The position numbers and the translations under genes were made by a program. Below, piece by piece: positions 21,600 to 32,880 of a DNA stretch of 64,000 nt (position 1 is its first letter; each line of letters opens with the position of its first letter). The stretch spans positions 2,089,501-2,153,500 of the forward strand of contig JBBBDQ010000420.1 of NCBI GenBank assembly GCA_037127315.1, in the 5' to 3' direction. Under the pieces are notes generated by a model. It did not search any database. It was not told where the DNA came from and saw nothing but the letters and a program-made list of their open reading frames with translations. This DNA is from Ascarosepion bandense. Its lineage: Eukaryota; Mollusca; Cephalopoda; Sepiida; Sepiidae.

Positions 21600-21908
21600 G
21601 AAAATAACTGAACCAGTCAGTCAGTTAAGTATCATACGTGAAACACGTTTGGGTGATCATTAGAGACATGACTAAGTCGGCAGAAAATTATCTCGTAGTA
21701 GGTTTTCATTACTTTCTGCGGTCGACTAGTTGCCAGCCAAGGCTATAAAACCCAATCTGTCATGTTATTTAACTCATAATAGAACGGAAGAGACGGATTG
21801 ATACCTTTCCAATGGTATTTGTGCGTAAGTGAATGCAAGGGATTCAACTGGAATTCTAACTCGCCTCCCCGATTTCTCGTTCCGAGCCGATACCACTGCA
21901 CACAAGGT
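21600..21908 (-). repeat. SINE-A, near full length
   Basis: Minus-strand order: tRNA head (about 21905-21840, with gagttagaattccagttgaa in place of the usual B box), acttacgcacaaatacc, ggaaaggtatcaatccgtct, tctgccgacttagtcatgtc-like and the cttaactgactgactg-type tail at 21605-21625. One base change in the B box would weaken a promoter. Confidence 0.8.
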
Positions 21909-21911
21909 ACA

Positions 21912-22065
21912 TCCCAGTTATCCAAATACAAGCCTGTTTCGCTGTATTACAGCTCATCAGTGTGGCTAGACATACCCTTGCATCTAGCCGGGATCGAAAC
22001 TCGACTGATTTGGTGTCAGGCAGAATGCCTACTCCCTAAGCTATTGGCGCATGGAACTGAACCAG
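21912..22065 (-). repeat. SINE-B with tRNA-like head
   Basis: It contains atccaaatacaagcctgttt, cagctcatcagtgtggctag, gccgggatcgaaactcgac and gcctactccctaagctattg. Minus-strand reading gives a tRNA-like head with A box (caatagcttagggagtagg) and B box (gtttcgatccc). It abuts the SINE-A copy. Confidence 0.7.
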
Positions 22066-22599
22066 AGTGACGCCATGTTATGCATAAAATCTTTCCTTCT
22101 ACCTGCATCTTTATATTTGACTTTTCAGCCGAATCATGATTCGTTTCATTTAGCAGATGGCGAGGAGCAAAAAGGAATTTGACATAGAACAGTGAACGAT
22201 ATATCACGCTTTAATTTTCTTTTTTTTTTCTTCTTATCCTGACACTGAACTGACGAGGTGTTCACAGAAATTCACAGATGTTTATAAAAGTAGTGAAAAT
22301 AATTGACCTAGAGATCCGTTTCCCTCTTGTTTTACTGACTGTGTTTACGACATTTTTCAGATGGTGATGAAGGAAAATAATTATTTGAAGTATTTCGACT
22401 AACTAGATGTCCCACGTAAAATGATATTAATTTTGATTTGTTTTGTTTTTTTGTTTTTTCCTGAAATATCTCACTTTACAAGAGTATTGCATTCATCTAC
22501 TAGTTCGTGAGAACTACCAACATAGGAAAAAGGAAAGTAGAATTGTTTAGCGCGGGGCAGCTGAAGACATATCTCGCATAAATATTTTATCCTCGTCAG

Positions 22600-22850
22600 T
22601 GTATCGATAAGTATTGTCGTGCAGTAGACATCGACTCGGAACGACAAAGTTGGGTGCTGAGTTCGAATTCCAGTTGAATTATTTGCATTTACTTACGCGC
22701 AAATACCCTTGGGAAAGGTATTAATTTTTTTCTCTTTCCCCCAGTTATGGGTAAAATAATATGACAGATTGGGTTCTATAGCCTTGGCTGGCAACCAGTC
22801 TACCGCAGAATGAACTGACAACCTACTGCCGGATAATCTTGAAATAAAAC
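22600..22850 (+). repeat. SINE-A, 3'-truncated
   Basis: Head gtcgtgcagtagacatcgac, B box gagttcgaattccag, body cttacgcgcaaataccct and gggaaaggtattaat, and an intact ggcaaccagtctaccgcaga block. The ACTG tail is not recognisable, the copy ending near aatcttgaaataaaac. Confidence 0.75.
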
Positions 22851-22990
22851 GGTTCACGAGTTATCTTCCTAAAGATTTTCTTTACTTAGATATTCATACC
22901 CCACAGGCTTACAGCTATATCACTTTAAAACACCGGTTTTTATAGCATCACCGAAGTTCTGCAACGTCGAGCTTGGTCATTACGTAGATA

Positions 22991-23920
22991 AGAGGTGGGC
23001 AATTTACCCCCTGCGGAGTAAGAAAGTATCTTTAAATCTAACATTTTCTTCAACTTATCACGGTAAACTTTAGTGATGACAAATTTCCACGTTTGAAAAG
23101 TTTTCCTGATAAAATGTTTTCTAGTTTTGGATCCACGTGTATTACCGGCCATGATTATTAGGCCACCCCAGTGCTTAAAAAAATGATGTATTTCTACTAT
23201 CTTTATATATTTATTGCCAAGTGAATAATTGTAAATGAAAATAGAATGGTTATTTTGTTAATACTGCACAATAACACGTACATCAAATGAATTTATAAAT
23301 ATTCAATAATTACCTATATTGCAGTTTCATCAATGAAAGAATGAAGAAAATTTAGGGTGATTCTGACGAATTCATCTTTGCTTCCTTGCCTTGTAAAATT
23401 TTGTAAATAATAATAACAAAAGAACCATTCTATTTTTATTTGGCAATAAATACTAAAATTTGTATAAAATATCAGCATTTCTTTTTAAAAAAATGGGGTG
23501 GTAGAGTACATCTATAAACAAAGTTTTTCTTGCATGAACATCAAGAAAAAGTAAAGACGGATCTTCTCTGACTGACATAAATTTGCAGGCAGTGATAAAG
23601 ATTTCAACAAGCAACTTCACTCCTGATTTCAAAAGATTTGTTGAGAAGTGTAAGAGGTTACATTTGTCTCATTGCATTTCTTGCGCAGAATGATGTGTAT
23701 TTGCATGTAAACAATTTTATTAAAACATTTTCTGTCTACCATTATCTTTTCGGTTTTATTTATTTATTACATGTATTACTAAGATCTTTTACATTTACAC
23801 TTTGCATTAAATAAAATATTTATGTAAACTCATGAATATGATCAGTTTTAGAAGGCACGGCCCTCAGCTAAATTCAGCCGACTTACAATGGCCCCAGGGC
23901 CAAATAAATTGACCACCCTG
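22991..23920. mobile_element. Possible hAT-like non-autonomous element
   Basis: The left end agaggtgggcaattta and the right end, reverse complemented, cagggtggtcaatttatttg, form short inverted repeats of the CAGRGGTGGNCAATTTA type seen in hAT-superfamily elements. The interior has no transposase. A matching 8-bp target duplication is not obvious, so boundaries are tentative. Confidence 0.45.
23163..23501. mobile_element. Nested MITE with long inverted repeats
   Basis: The left arm starts ccaccccagtgcttaaaaaa and the right arm, reverse complemented, starts ccaccccattttttt-like. Both arms share tatttattgccaa and, about 90 bp in, aaaatagaatggtt. The central part is AT-rich and non-coding. It lies inside the possible hAT-like element. 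Confidence 0.6.
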
Positions 23921-23939
23921 ACTGCTTGGGAATAGTAGG

Positions 23940-24150
23940 TTCACAGGTGTGCCGATGGGCAATAGATGACGAGCTCGAAATTCGGGTTTGGAGAGCATAT
24001 TTCCTATTCAGTCTGTCGTGCTCTCTTACTCACAAATAACCTTGGGAAATTTATGAATCCATCTCTTTTCCTTCGTCTATGGATTAATTAGTAGAACTTG
24101 CATTACTAAGTTATTATCAATCTGAGCTTTCAAGACTATCGATTAATTTT
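23940..24150 (+). repeat. SINE-A, highly decayed
   Basis: It keeps gtgccgatgggcaatagatg at the head, ctcacaaataaccttgggaa and tgaatccatctcttttcctt, in SINE-A order. It has lost the tail. Confidence 0.55.
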
Positions 24151-24348
24151 TTTCGGAATCTGGTGATTGAGGAAAAGATGTCGTCTAAAATATATTTTAG
24201 CATTCCAGTTGTTCTCGCCAGTTGTTCATGACGGTTGCCAAATAAAAGCAAATGATGTTTTTAAAGTTTGGTGACTATCGAGATATTACATCCAAATTTT
24301 GGTTCTAATGGCCCATTTTTATCTTGCAAGTGTATCGACTAAGTCGAT

Positions 24349-24735
24349 ATATATATATATATTGTCATCCGCAGACAGATCTGTTTCGCCGTATCACAGC
24401 TCATCAGTACAGTTAGACTCCGATTGCTTTTTTGTTTTTTTTACCCAGGATTGAAACCCGACCGAAATGGCGTCAGTCGGCCCAATAGCTTGAGAGCTCT
24501 GATTCATTTCACTGAATGAGCGATGCGTACATGCCAGAGTAGTTACTGTTTATCAAAGTCTACTATTTTTCCAGAGTGCTCAATCAGGGTCTGAGAGCGT
24601 AAATATTGTCATCCGCAGACAGATCTGTTTCGCCGTACCACAGCTCATCAGTACGGTTAGATTCCGATTGCTTTTTTTAAACCCGACCGAAATGGCGTCA
24701 GTCGGCGACTCTACCCCTGGGCTATGGGCGTTCGG
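24349..24735 (-). repeat. Two SINE-B copies as a direct repeat
   Basis: The blocks gtcatccgcagacagatctg, ttcgccgta-cacagctcatc and acccgaccgaaatggcgtca occur at 24364-24485 and again at 24607-24705. The second copy keeps a tRNA-like head (reverse complement catagcccaggggtagagtc). The near-identity suggests duplication rather than two independent insertions. Confidence 0.7.
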
Positions 24736-24739
24736 TGAA

Positions 24740-25710
24740 AGTAGGCAGTCTTTTTAGCGCATATCATTAGAAATTGTGTATTTAGAAAACAACCACTCTT
24801 TTATACAGGTTTCATTAAAATTGACAGACAAGATCATTAAGATCATTTTCCATGTGTTCATATCATTTTTCATGTGGTGTTCGTATCATTTTTTTTTTCA
24901 GAACTCAAATTATGTAAGAATTGTCCAAAGTTTTTTTTACTTTCGAGCCCTTTCAGCTATATTTGTAGCCGTTATCAAGTATTAATTTTGTTTTACTAGT
25001 AAATAAACAACAGTTCCATCCGATATCATTTAAACACATATTGAGATCTTTTTTTTCCTTTAGGAACTCAAATACTATAAGAATTGTCCTGCAAAATATA
25101 AACTATAGAGAACCATTGTCGTTTAAGAATTTATTTGTACTCTGAAGAACTGTGTTCCTTGACAATGCAAATCTGTAAACAATTACATTGGCTACATCAC
25201 CACAAAATTGGCGAGAAGATTGAAATTGCACCTTTCCCACAATAGTCCAATCTGATCTCATTTAAACATATACTGAGATCTTCCAGGACCTGTCCGTGAT
25301 ATCCTCGTTGATAATACATACATAATAGCATCATCCAAATGCAAAAGAAGATTAAAAACAATGGAGGCATTACTTATTAAAAAAATGAGAAACCGGAATA
25401 TGGAATCATAAAAGAGACACAGAGGAAATAAAAAACAAAAGGACGAAAACGGGAGAGAAAGAAAAAGAACTAAAGAGATTAAATAGATAAATTCATTTTT
25501 CCGAAATCCTATACTAACAAAAACTGAGATCTACGTACTAAACTTTGGAAAAGTCTGCAGGTGGAGATCCCCTTAAGAGAATTCATGTCATTTCCATAAT
25601 AATGATCTGTGAGATCCTTTATTTAACAATGCCATTGTACGTAGCCTATCACGACTTTTTTATTTATTAACAACAAATTTCTATGCATTTTTGTGAAATA
25701 TAGTAGAGTG
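24740..25710. other. Unassigned AT-rich stretch with a dispersed direct duplication
   Basis: Two related segments occur: atttaaacacatattgagat near 25029 and atttaaacatatactgagat near 25259; also gaactcaaattatgtaagaa near 24901 and gaactcaaatactataagaa near 25064. No domain is seen in any frame. Confidence 0.45.
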
Positions 25711-25714
25711 ATTT

Positions 25715-25912
25715 CCAGTTCATAATTCCCCGTCCCTTAGTCTGCTTTCTATCCAAGACTATAGCCCCTGTCTATCCTGCTATTTAAACACACGGCCTTA
25801 AAGAGGCAGATTCATGTATTTCTCAAAAAGATATTGTGTGCGAAAATGAATGCAAGAAATTAGCCTGAAATTTGAATACGACCCATTATTTCGGTGTGAT
25901 TTACATCCTAAT
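25715..25912 (-). repeat. SINE-A, highly decayed
   Basis: The plus strand reads ccaagactatagcccctgtc, then ctgctatttaaacacacgg, then gtgcgaaaatgaatgcaag, the SINE-A minus-strand order with many substitutions. Confidence 0.5.
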
Positions 25913-25914
25913 TA

Positions 25915-26160
25915 CCGGTCAGACGCAATGTGCCCAAACTTAGCCACATGTTAATTGTTCGTCTTCCGCAAGCTGTCCAGACTTAGCCACAAGCTAATTA
26001 TTGGCCTATCGTGAGGTGCCCGGACTTAGCCATGAGCTAATTATTGGTTTATCGCGAGGTGTCCAAACTTAGCCACAAGCGTTGACTCGAACTCATTACA
26101 CTGACATGACTGCCCGCGTGACGCGTGCGCTACCAACTGCTCCAAACGGAAGGCTTAACA
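25915..26160 (-). repeat. tRNA-derived SINE with a ~50-55 bp tandem repeat downstream
   Basis: On the minus strand, 26155-26085 has an A-box-like gcagttggtagcgcacgcg and a B-box-like gagttcgagtcaa. Immediately downstream, acttagccac(a/t)(a/t)g recurs four times at about 25935, 25982, 26024 and 26070. The units carry gctaattattgg(t/c)(t/c)tatcg. Confidence 0.65.
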
Positions 26161-26164
26161 GCAA

Positions 26165-27545
26165 CACCTAAATGACTGCATTTAACATGTCCTCAATAAG
26201 AACGTTTTTTACGGGGGGTTGAATTAATTACTTTGTCTTAACTTCAGCTCAGTGGGTATATTTTCCAGCGCAGCGGGTTGATTGTGGGATTGGACACACA
26301 GGAAATTCTTGATTCCTGTGTAACACGAAAGCGTCGTTTAATTATTACCATCCACGGCGACCATTTACCAGTTTCAAAAGAAACAAGGAGTTCTTCCTCC
26401 CGACTGGAGTCTGGCAGGATTTCCACCACTATTTGTTTATCTCTGATTTCCCAGGGAGACCATGCTTCTAGAAGCACCTGATCAAACAGTATTTCCGTGT
26501 TAGTAGCCAAATCAAGGAAAGGACACTAATGAGTGTGGACGAGGGACCAGGGGAAAGGTGGGCAACAGGCTAAAGAAAAGTCTAATGAAAGAGGATTAGA
26601 TAAGAAACAAAGTTTTTTAAATTGAAGGCGCTTGAAAGATAAGGGGATCGTTAGTTTAGCAGAGAAGCAACCATGTTCAAGTGCGATGATGCGTTATATT
26701 GGTTTCGTTATATAGGCAAAGTTTTGCACTTGCAAAAATAGAAAGAACAGATTTCTGGGGTTTGTGTGAAAAAAAATAACATTTAACTTTAAAAATTCGA
26801 CTTGCTTGGATATTGGTTAAAAATAAATTGAGAAGGAAAAGAGAAAATGTAAATACATGACTGAATGTTATTAGACGAGAGGTTCAATTTGAAAAAAAGA
26901 TAAACGCTGTTTTGTTTGTAAAGTAAACAAAGCCAACGTGGAAGTTGTCGTGAAACATATGAAAGAAATAAGACAAATATGAATTTACAGATAAGAGTCG
27001 TCATTCACTAATGAAAGAAAGAGACAGTGAAAAGATGCGACGGCTCGTAAATTCGAAAACAAATAAAACGAAACGAAAGACAAAGATAAAATATATCTGC
27101 AGGAGAGAAACTGAAAATGTTAGCGAAGATTACAAAAAATAGCGTGTATGAGATTAGATCACTTAGCCTTATATGTAATTTTAACTGAATTTGATTTGAA
27201 ACATTTACTTTATAAAGTTAGTTTCTTTGTGCCTTATACAGGTATAGCTCACCTTACGTCGGTAATTCGTTCCAGAAGACGCGATTTAAGTAAAAAAATG
27301 ACTGAAGTCGATTTTACTTATCACTGAATCAACTTGTCACGTGGCTAAATCGCAAATAACCATTCCCAGTTATGTATTTTATTCATAAATGCATTTTTAA
27401 GAATTTATGATTAATAAAAATCTATTTTAAGCTTACGAACAAATAAATTGTAGTTTTTAATATAGTACAAAAAAGTAATCTAAATTTACGAATACATGTA
27501 TGTATGTCGTTGTAGATGTAGATGTTTACTGTACATCACAGACTC
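26165..27545. other. Unassigned stretch, one conserved-looking frame left uncalled
   Basis: The minus-strand 88-residue frame at 26244-26510 (SPWEIRDKQIVVEILPDSSR) has balanced codon use, unlike the AT-rich surroundings, but matches nothing I know and overlaps a plus-strand frame of 67 residues. A decayed element of unknown type is possible. 27240-27420 contains ttacgtcggtaattcgttcc, a dispersed-repeat-like sequence. Confidence 0.3.
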
Positions 27546-27549
27546 GTAA

Positions 27550-27895
27550 TATTTTTTTAATTGTATCACCCCCGAGCAAGGCGGTAACGCCACTGATGTG
27601 CAGGGGGCTAGGTAATAGTGAAAAGATTGGAAAAGAGAAAACCGGAAACCACATCCTAAACAGGGAACAAGGGATGAGCCTCTTAACCTGTTCAATAAAC
27701 GTGGGTGGAGGGTGAACCGGGCGATAGATAGATCTATCTACTCCAATTGAAAAAAAAGTGAGAAGATTGGTAAAGAGAAAGCCAGAAACCACATCCTAAA
27801 CAGGGAACAAGGGATAAGCCTCTTAACCTGTTCAATGGACGTGGGTGGAGTGTGAACCAGGCGATAGATAGATCTATCTACTCCAATTGAAAAAA
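27550..27895 (-). repeat. SINE-C, partial tandem duplication
   Basis: A complete copy (caaggcggtaacgccactga to gtgaaccgggcgatagatag, then ctactccaattg) is followed by a second copy of its distal part from ttggtaaagagaaagcc to ctactccaattg. The unit spacing is about 150 bp. The second copy lacks the LINE-tail part, so it arose by tandem duplication. Confidence 0.75.
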
Positions 27896-27899
27896 AATG

Positions 27900-28394
27900 G
27901 TAGTAAAAGTCCAGTCAAAAGATTTCTGCTAAAATAAAAATAAGAATTAAAGAAAGCCAATTAAACATGAAAGGCTTAAAATTTAAAATTAGGCAGAAAA
28001 AAAATTCAAATAAAAGATTCTCAACTCGACACGAGGGTCTTTTGTTTCGACATTAAAGGAACGATGTTTCATCAGGTAGTTAACGCTATTTAAAAAATAG
28101 TATTTGCTGACTGATTTATCATAAATAATCAGATCTATTTCTATATTGAGCATTGTTTTAAATTAATGTTTTGAACGTTGTTCATATTTTCTTCGTTCCT
28201 TATACATTTGGATATATAAAATTACTAAGTTTTAACTTAGTATAAGTCGAAAATGGCTGAATTCAAAGATTAATGGTCTTCGAAATTCTTTCCTTGGAAG
28301 AGGTCACTAGCAGAATAAAAAAAATTTTGTGAATGTGGTTTGCTCTAAGAAATTATGAAATAAAAGGATTTTGTAAGGATAAATAACAAGTATA

Positions 28395-28395
<1 letters not shown>
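27900..28395. other. Unassigned AT-rich spacer
   Basis: No recognised coding or repeat signal. Confidence 0.3.

Positions 28396-28440
<45 letters not shown>
28396..28440. repeat. (ATT)n microsatellite at the 3' boundary of an R4/Dong-like element
   Basis: About 15 att units. The element's 3' end begins directly after it. Confidence 0.95.
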
Positions 28441-28441
<1 letters not shown>

Positions 28442-30432
28442 GATGTCATTTTCATCATATTTCTATTTCTGCTTTGGTCTCACTACCAACCAAGTCTGCG
28501 GGGAGACCTAAGGCAGGTCGTGGCGTGTTGTTATGGCTCCATTTCATGTTTTTCTATCTTCCCTATCATCCCTAGCATTACATAGGTAAAGTTTTCCTTA
28601 GTGTGTGGGCTGTACTTAATAAGACAATTTTTTGTATATCTCTTAAGCTGGGGTTTCCAGGGATTCTTTCAATGTGTTGTTTTGTTCCATTTTTTATCAT
28701 TCCAAGTGCACCTACTATCACTGGCACAACTCTTGTTTTCAATTTCCACATTTTTTCTATTTCAATTTCCAGGTCTTTATATTTTGACAGTTTTTCAAAT
28801 TCCTTGATTGCTATGTTACAATCCGATGGACAAGCGATATCAATTAATAAACAAGTTTTCTCCTTCTGGTTTTTAACGATAATGTCTGGCCTGTTTGCTT
28901 CAATTATTCTGTCTGTGTAGATGGTGTAATCCCATAGAATGGTTATATCTTCTATTTCTGTAACCGGTGCTGGGTGATGTTCATACCAGTGTTTGTTTAC
29001 AGATTTTCCATAATGTTTGCACATTGTCTAATGTAAATATTACCCAACTCTATCGTGGCGATTTTTAGATTCATTTGGGGCAAGCACAGAACAGCCTGAG
29101 ATTAGGTAGTCTATTGTTTCTTGGTGTTTATCACAAAACCTGCATTTTGGATCCATATTATTATGCATAATATTTGCCTGAAAGTTTCTAGTGAAAAGAC
29201 TTTGGTATTGTGCTGCAAGATTAAAGCCTTCAGTTTCAGACTTTAATCCAGATGCACGTAACCATCGATGAGTATTAACTTTGTCAACATTGGATTTATT
29301 GGCACGTTCTGGATATTGGCCATGCAGAGGTTTGTCTTGCCAGCGCTGTTTCATCTGTTCAAGAGCTTTATCTTTGGCTTTCATTTTCATATTTTTTGCC
29401 GCAATAATTGGTTCTTGGCTTCTGTTTTGCTTTTTTACAGAATCTACTAACTGCAAATCTTGTTTGTATTTCCTGTCTTCTTTTATTATTGAATATTTTT
29501 TCTTTCTTTCTTCATGTTGCCTTACTAATTGTATCATCCAATCCTTTGTTGTTTCTATGTATGTTAGCAAGCCAATAGTTGTTGTCTTGTATGACAATTC
29601 CAGCTGAATAAGACCTCTTCCGCCTTCTTTACGGGATATGTATAGACGGTCTACATCAGCCTTTGGATGATGCATCTTATACTTAGAAAGAAGCTTTCTT
29701 GTTTTAGAATCCATTCGCCTGATGTCGTTTAGATTCCATTTTAAGATGTTGAAGCTATATCGGAAAACTGGGATTGCAAGGCTATTAATGGCCATAACTT
29801 TGTTCTGAGAATTCAATTCAGTTTTTAATATCATTCGTAGCCTTCTATAGTACTCTTTACGCACTATTTCTTTCATTTTTTTATGGTGAATATTTTCACT
29901 CTCATTTACACCTAGGTATTTACAAACTTCTTCTGGTTTCAATTCTTTTATTGTTACAGCAGTGTCTAAGCTAATTGAGGATTATTCTTGTATTGATCCA
30001 CGTAAAACTGTAGCTTTAGCACATTTATTCAAATTGAATTTCATTCCAGTGTATTCGCTGAAGCATTTTACAGTTTGCAGAAGACCTTACAGCTCATTAT
30101 CATTCTTAGCATATAACTTTAAGTCATCCATGTAAAATAGATGACTTATTTTCTTTTGGCCTATTTTATAACCACAGTCTGTCTTATTAAGTTGACTGGT
30201 TAGTGCTATTAATGATATGCAGAATAGTAAGGGAGATAAAGAATCACCTTGAAATATACCTCTTTTGATGTTTATTTAATCAGACTTATAGGTTCCATTT
30301 ATATGATTGAGGTAAAGGGTTGTTTTCCATATAGACATGCACTGTTTGATGAAATTGATGATGACGGGTGACATCTTGTATATATTTAAAGTCTTTAGAA
30401 TCCAGGAATGTGGCACACTATCGAATGCCTTA

Positions 30433-30433
<1 letters not shown>
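28441..30433 (-). pseudogene. R4/Dong-like (R2-superfamily) non-LTR retrotransposon, 5'-truncated
   Basis: One nearly continuous minus-strand reading frame. At the 5' end is KAFDSVPHSW (RT motif A), then GIFQGDSLSPLLFCISL, FYMDDLKLYAKND (catalytic YMDD) and LKPEEVCKYLG. A 300-residue open stretch (29040-29942) ends in a zinc-knuckle-like KCRFCDK...DYLISGC, where the usual His is Tyr. Two stops near 29025-29039 (likely former Gln and Trp codons) separate it from a 148-residue part (28578-29024) with RPDIIV (residues 45-50) and LLIDIACP (59-66), the PD...D core of the restriction-like endonuclease. The 3' UTR runs to an (ATT)n tract. At least four in-frame stops make it inactive. Confidence 0.85.

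Positions 30434-30487
<54 letters not shown>
30434..30487. repeat. (ATT)n microsatellite at the 5' boundary of the R4/Dong-like element
   Basis: About 18 att units that begin where the RT reading frame is cut off. Confidence 0.95.
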
Positions 30488-30489
30488 TG

Positions 30490-31250
30490 CGACAGGAGAA
30501 ATAGACTAGTTAATGTTAAATTTACTTATATTTACATTAAATTTGTTTATTTACATCGCAAATGGCTGTGGATCGTCAGCATGAACAGCTGATTCTGCCT
30601 GTTGTTGTTCCTTAAACTGTGTTCTTATTCCTTCAAGGATTACAGATGTATTTATATTTTGATATTTCGTTCTCTTGGAATTACGATTATATTAACATTT
30701 AATATTTACATTTACTGTAAATATATTTATTTTAATATGATTTTATATACTTTTATTATTATTATTTATTGTATAGTAACATGATTTTTAAGTGCTATTG
30801 ATGCTTTTCTAGTGATATTACGACTTTATATTTGTGGCTGACAGACGTAAAGTCGAATAAAATGACTTAAACTTGATTTTTATTTTTCCATATATTATTT
30901 TGACAAATGACGTATAGCCAAGAAAAGACTTAAATCGAGACAACTTAACTCGTAGTATACCTTTTTTAAGCACATTCACAAAGCAGGATGTTATTTTAAA
31001 ACCTCCATACATAATACGACGGAAAAATTCCGTTTTAATGTCGCAAAAATTAATATAACATTTTTAACAGTTATATTTACCAAAATTACAATAAATATAA
31101 AAAAAACACTAAAGAGTAAATTAATTCAAAACATCGCAATTATCCCCAACTACTATCTCTACAGGACTTAACAATTTCCTATACCTCTTCTAAATGATCT
31201 AAATATTTAAGTTCGTAAATGATGCCATAATCCTTGCTTTCAGTTCAGCT
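30490..31250. other. Unassigned AT-rich DNA
   Basis: 30830-30960 contains cgtaaagtcgaataaaatga and cttaaatcgagacaactta, which resemble the dispersed-repeat-like segment near 27240-27320. No gene is supported. Confidence 0.3.
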
Positions 31251-31269
31251 TTGGTGTTACAAAGATAAA

Positions 31270-31319
31270 ATACACATACACATATATATGTGTGTATGTG
31301 TGTGTTTTATCAACACCAT

Positions 31320-31370
<51 letters not shown>

Positions 31371-31371
31371 C
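31270..31371. repeat. (CA/TA/GT) and (AT)n microsatellite
   Basis: A short cacatatatatgtgtg palindromic stretch at 31270-31303 and an (at)n run at 31320-31371. Confidence 0.9.
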
Positions 31372-31374
31372 TGT

Positions 31375-31885
31375 GACATACGTGATACACGCCTGAGCTG
31401 TAATCTCTCAAATGATACATGGCTGACTGGGCAGTAGATTATCCAACAGTAGGTTGGCATTACTCTCTGCAGTAGACTGGTTGCCAACCAAGGCTATACA
31501 ATCCAATCTGTCCTGTTATTTAACCCATAACTCGAGGGCAGAGACGGATTAATGCCCTTCCCAGGGGTATTTGTGCGTAAGGGAATTCGAGAAATTCAAC
31601 TGGAATTCGAAATCGGTCCCCTATTTCTCGTTCCGAGCCGATAACCACTGCACTACAACGCCGTAGGTTGTCATTTCTTTCTATGGTAGAATGGTTGCTA
31701 ACTAAGGCTATAGAACCCAATCTGCCCTGCTGTTAAAAAATAGCTAGAGGGAGAAAAGATGGATTCATTCATTTCCGAAGGGTTATGCTCCTAAATGATT
31801 GCAACGAATTAAATTGGAATTCGAACTCGGCTCTCGGATTTCTCATACCGAGCCGATATCCATTCCACCACAACACACATATCGT
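31375..31885 (-). repeat. Two SINE-A copies in tandem, same orientation
   Basis: The first (31375-31664) is near full length from its tail (gtgatacacgcctgag) to its head (gataaccactgcactacaac). The second (31665-31885) repeats the body and head (gttgctaactaaggctatag; ccgagccgatatccattcca; caacacacat) but lacks the tail. The join is inside the ccgtaggttgtcatttcttt block. Confidence 0.8.
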
Positions 31886-31889
31886 TAAT

Positions 31890-32060
31890 TATCAGATAAG
31901 AAAGATAAGAACTATGTAAAAGAATTTCAGGCTCGATTCTCTACTTAAAATCAAGAACATTTGCTAGCAAAAAAACACCGGTACACTGATAGAAAATGAA
32001 TTGGGTATTCTTTCTACGGATTTATTTAACTTTTCAGCCAGGGAATTCGAACAGGGTATC
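31890..32060. other. Unassigned spacer
   Basis: No signal recognised. Confidence 0.3.
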
Positions 32061-32064
32061 CACT

Positions 32065-32880
32065 GAAAGACTGAATGATATTAAAACGTTGCTGATTATC
32101 TTGAGGTAGTAAAGTTTACAGCAATTCAATTTTGCATGGAATCATTTTTTAATTCAATTTCTGAATCTTCTGAAGCGATATTCTGGTGCTGCCTAGTTGA
32201 CGACGGCAAGAAGTTGAAGGACCTCAAGGTCATTCTGCCGTACAGCTTCCACCAATGCGTCAGTGCGCACAGTAAACTTCCAGCCTCTTCCTGGAATTTT
32301 ATCAAACAAAAATACGCGTCATTCGGTAGGATAATAATATTTGTTCCCCTTGACTGGAGAAACCGTAATGAGATCCGACATGATTTAGAACATTTCGGCC
32401 ACGATATGTGTGAATGCTCATGCGAAGTTGAAAATTGATTGAAAACTATTAATTCAAAATATTTCTAAATTAAAAATAAATTTATTGAATAAATGAACAA
32501 AATACAAAAAAACACATGAAAACAGATAATTAATAAGTACATATCCGGGATGGTCACTGAAAGGCTGAATGATATTAATTCGCTGCTCAGTTGGGTTAGT
32601 AAAGTTTGGACACTTTGAATATTGTATGGAAATATTTTCAAATTCAGTTTCAGAATCTTCTGACTCGATGTTGTTGCGGTGACTAGTTGAGCAGGGTGAC
32701 GGCGGGTAGAAGCTGATGAATCCTCAAGGACATTCTGCCGTACAGCTTCCACCGCTGCGTCAGTGCACACAGTAAGCTTAAGACCTCTTTCTAGAAGATC
32801 GCCGACTGATCCAGTTCTTTCAAACCGAGCGATTAGGTTCCGAATCATGTTATCGCTAGGCGGGAATCTGACATTAAGTT
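32065..32880 (-). pseudogene. Duplicated transposase HTH fragment (mariner/IS630-like)
   Basis: The minus-strand frame at 32465-32848 begins MIRNLIARFERTGSVGDLLE and continues to ASTRRHPAQLVTATTSSQKI and LKIFPYNIQSVQ. This follows the helix-turn-helix part of a transposase group with IRRLVRRFEETGSV and FPYKIQLVQ consensus. A second, more decayed copy of the same ~230 bp lies at about 32070-32300 in the same orientation (attctgccgtacagcttcca and gcgtcagtgc in both). No DDE catalytic domain is attached. Confidence 0.6.

Noticed and set aside
26244..26510. 88-residue minus-strand frame with balanced composition
   Set aside because: No family recognised, a competing plus-strand frame overlaps it, and it sits in a repeat-rich region. 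Left as unassigned.
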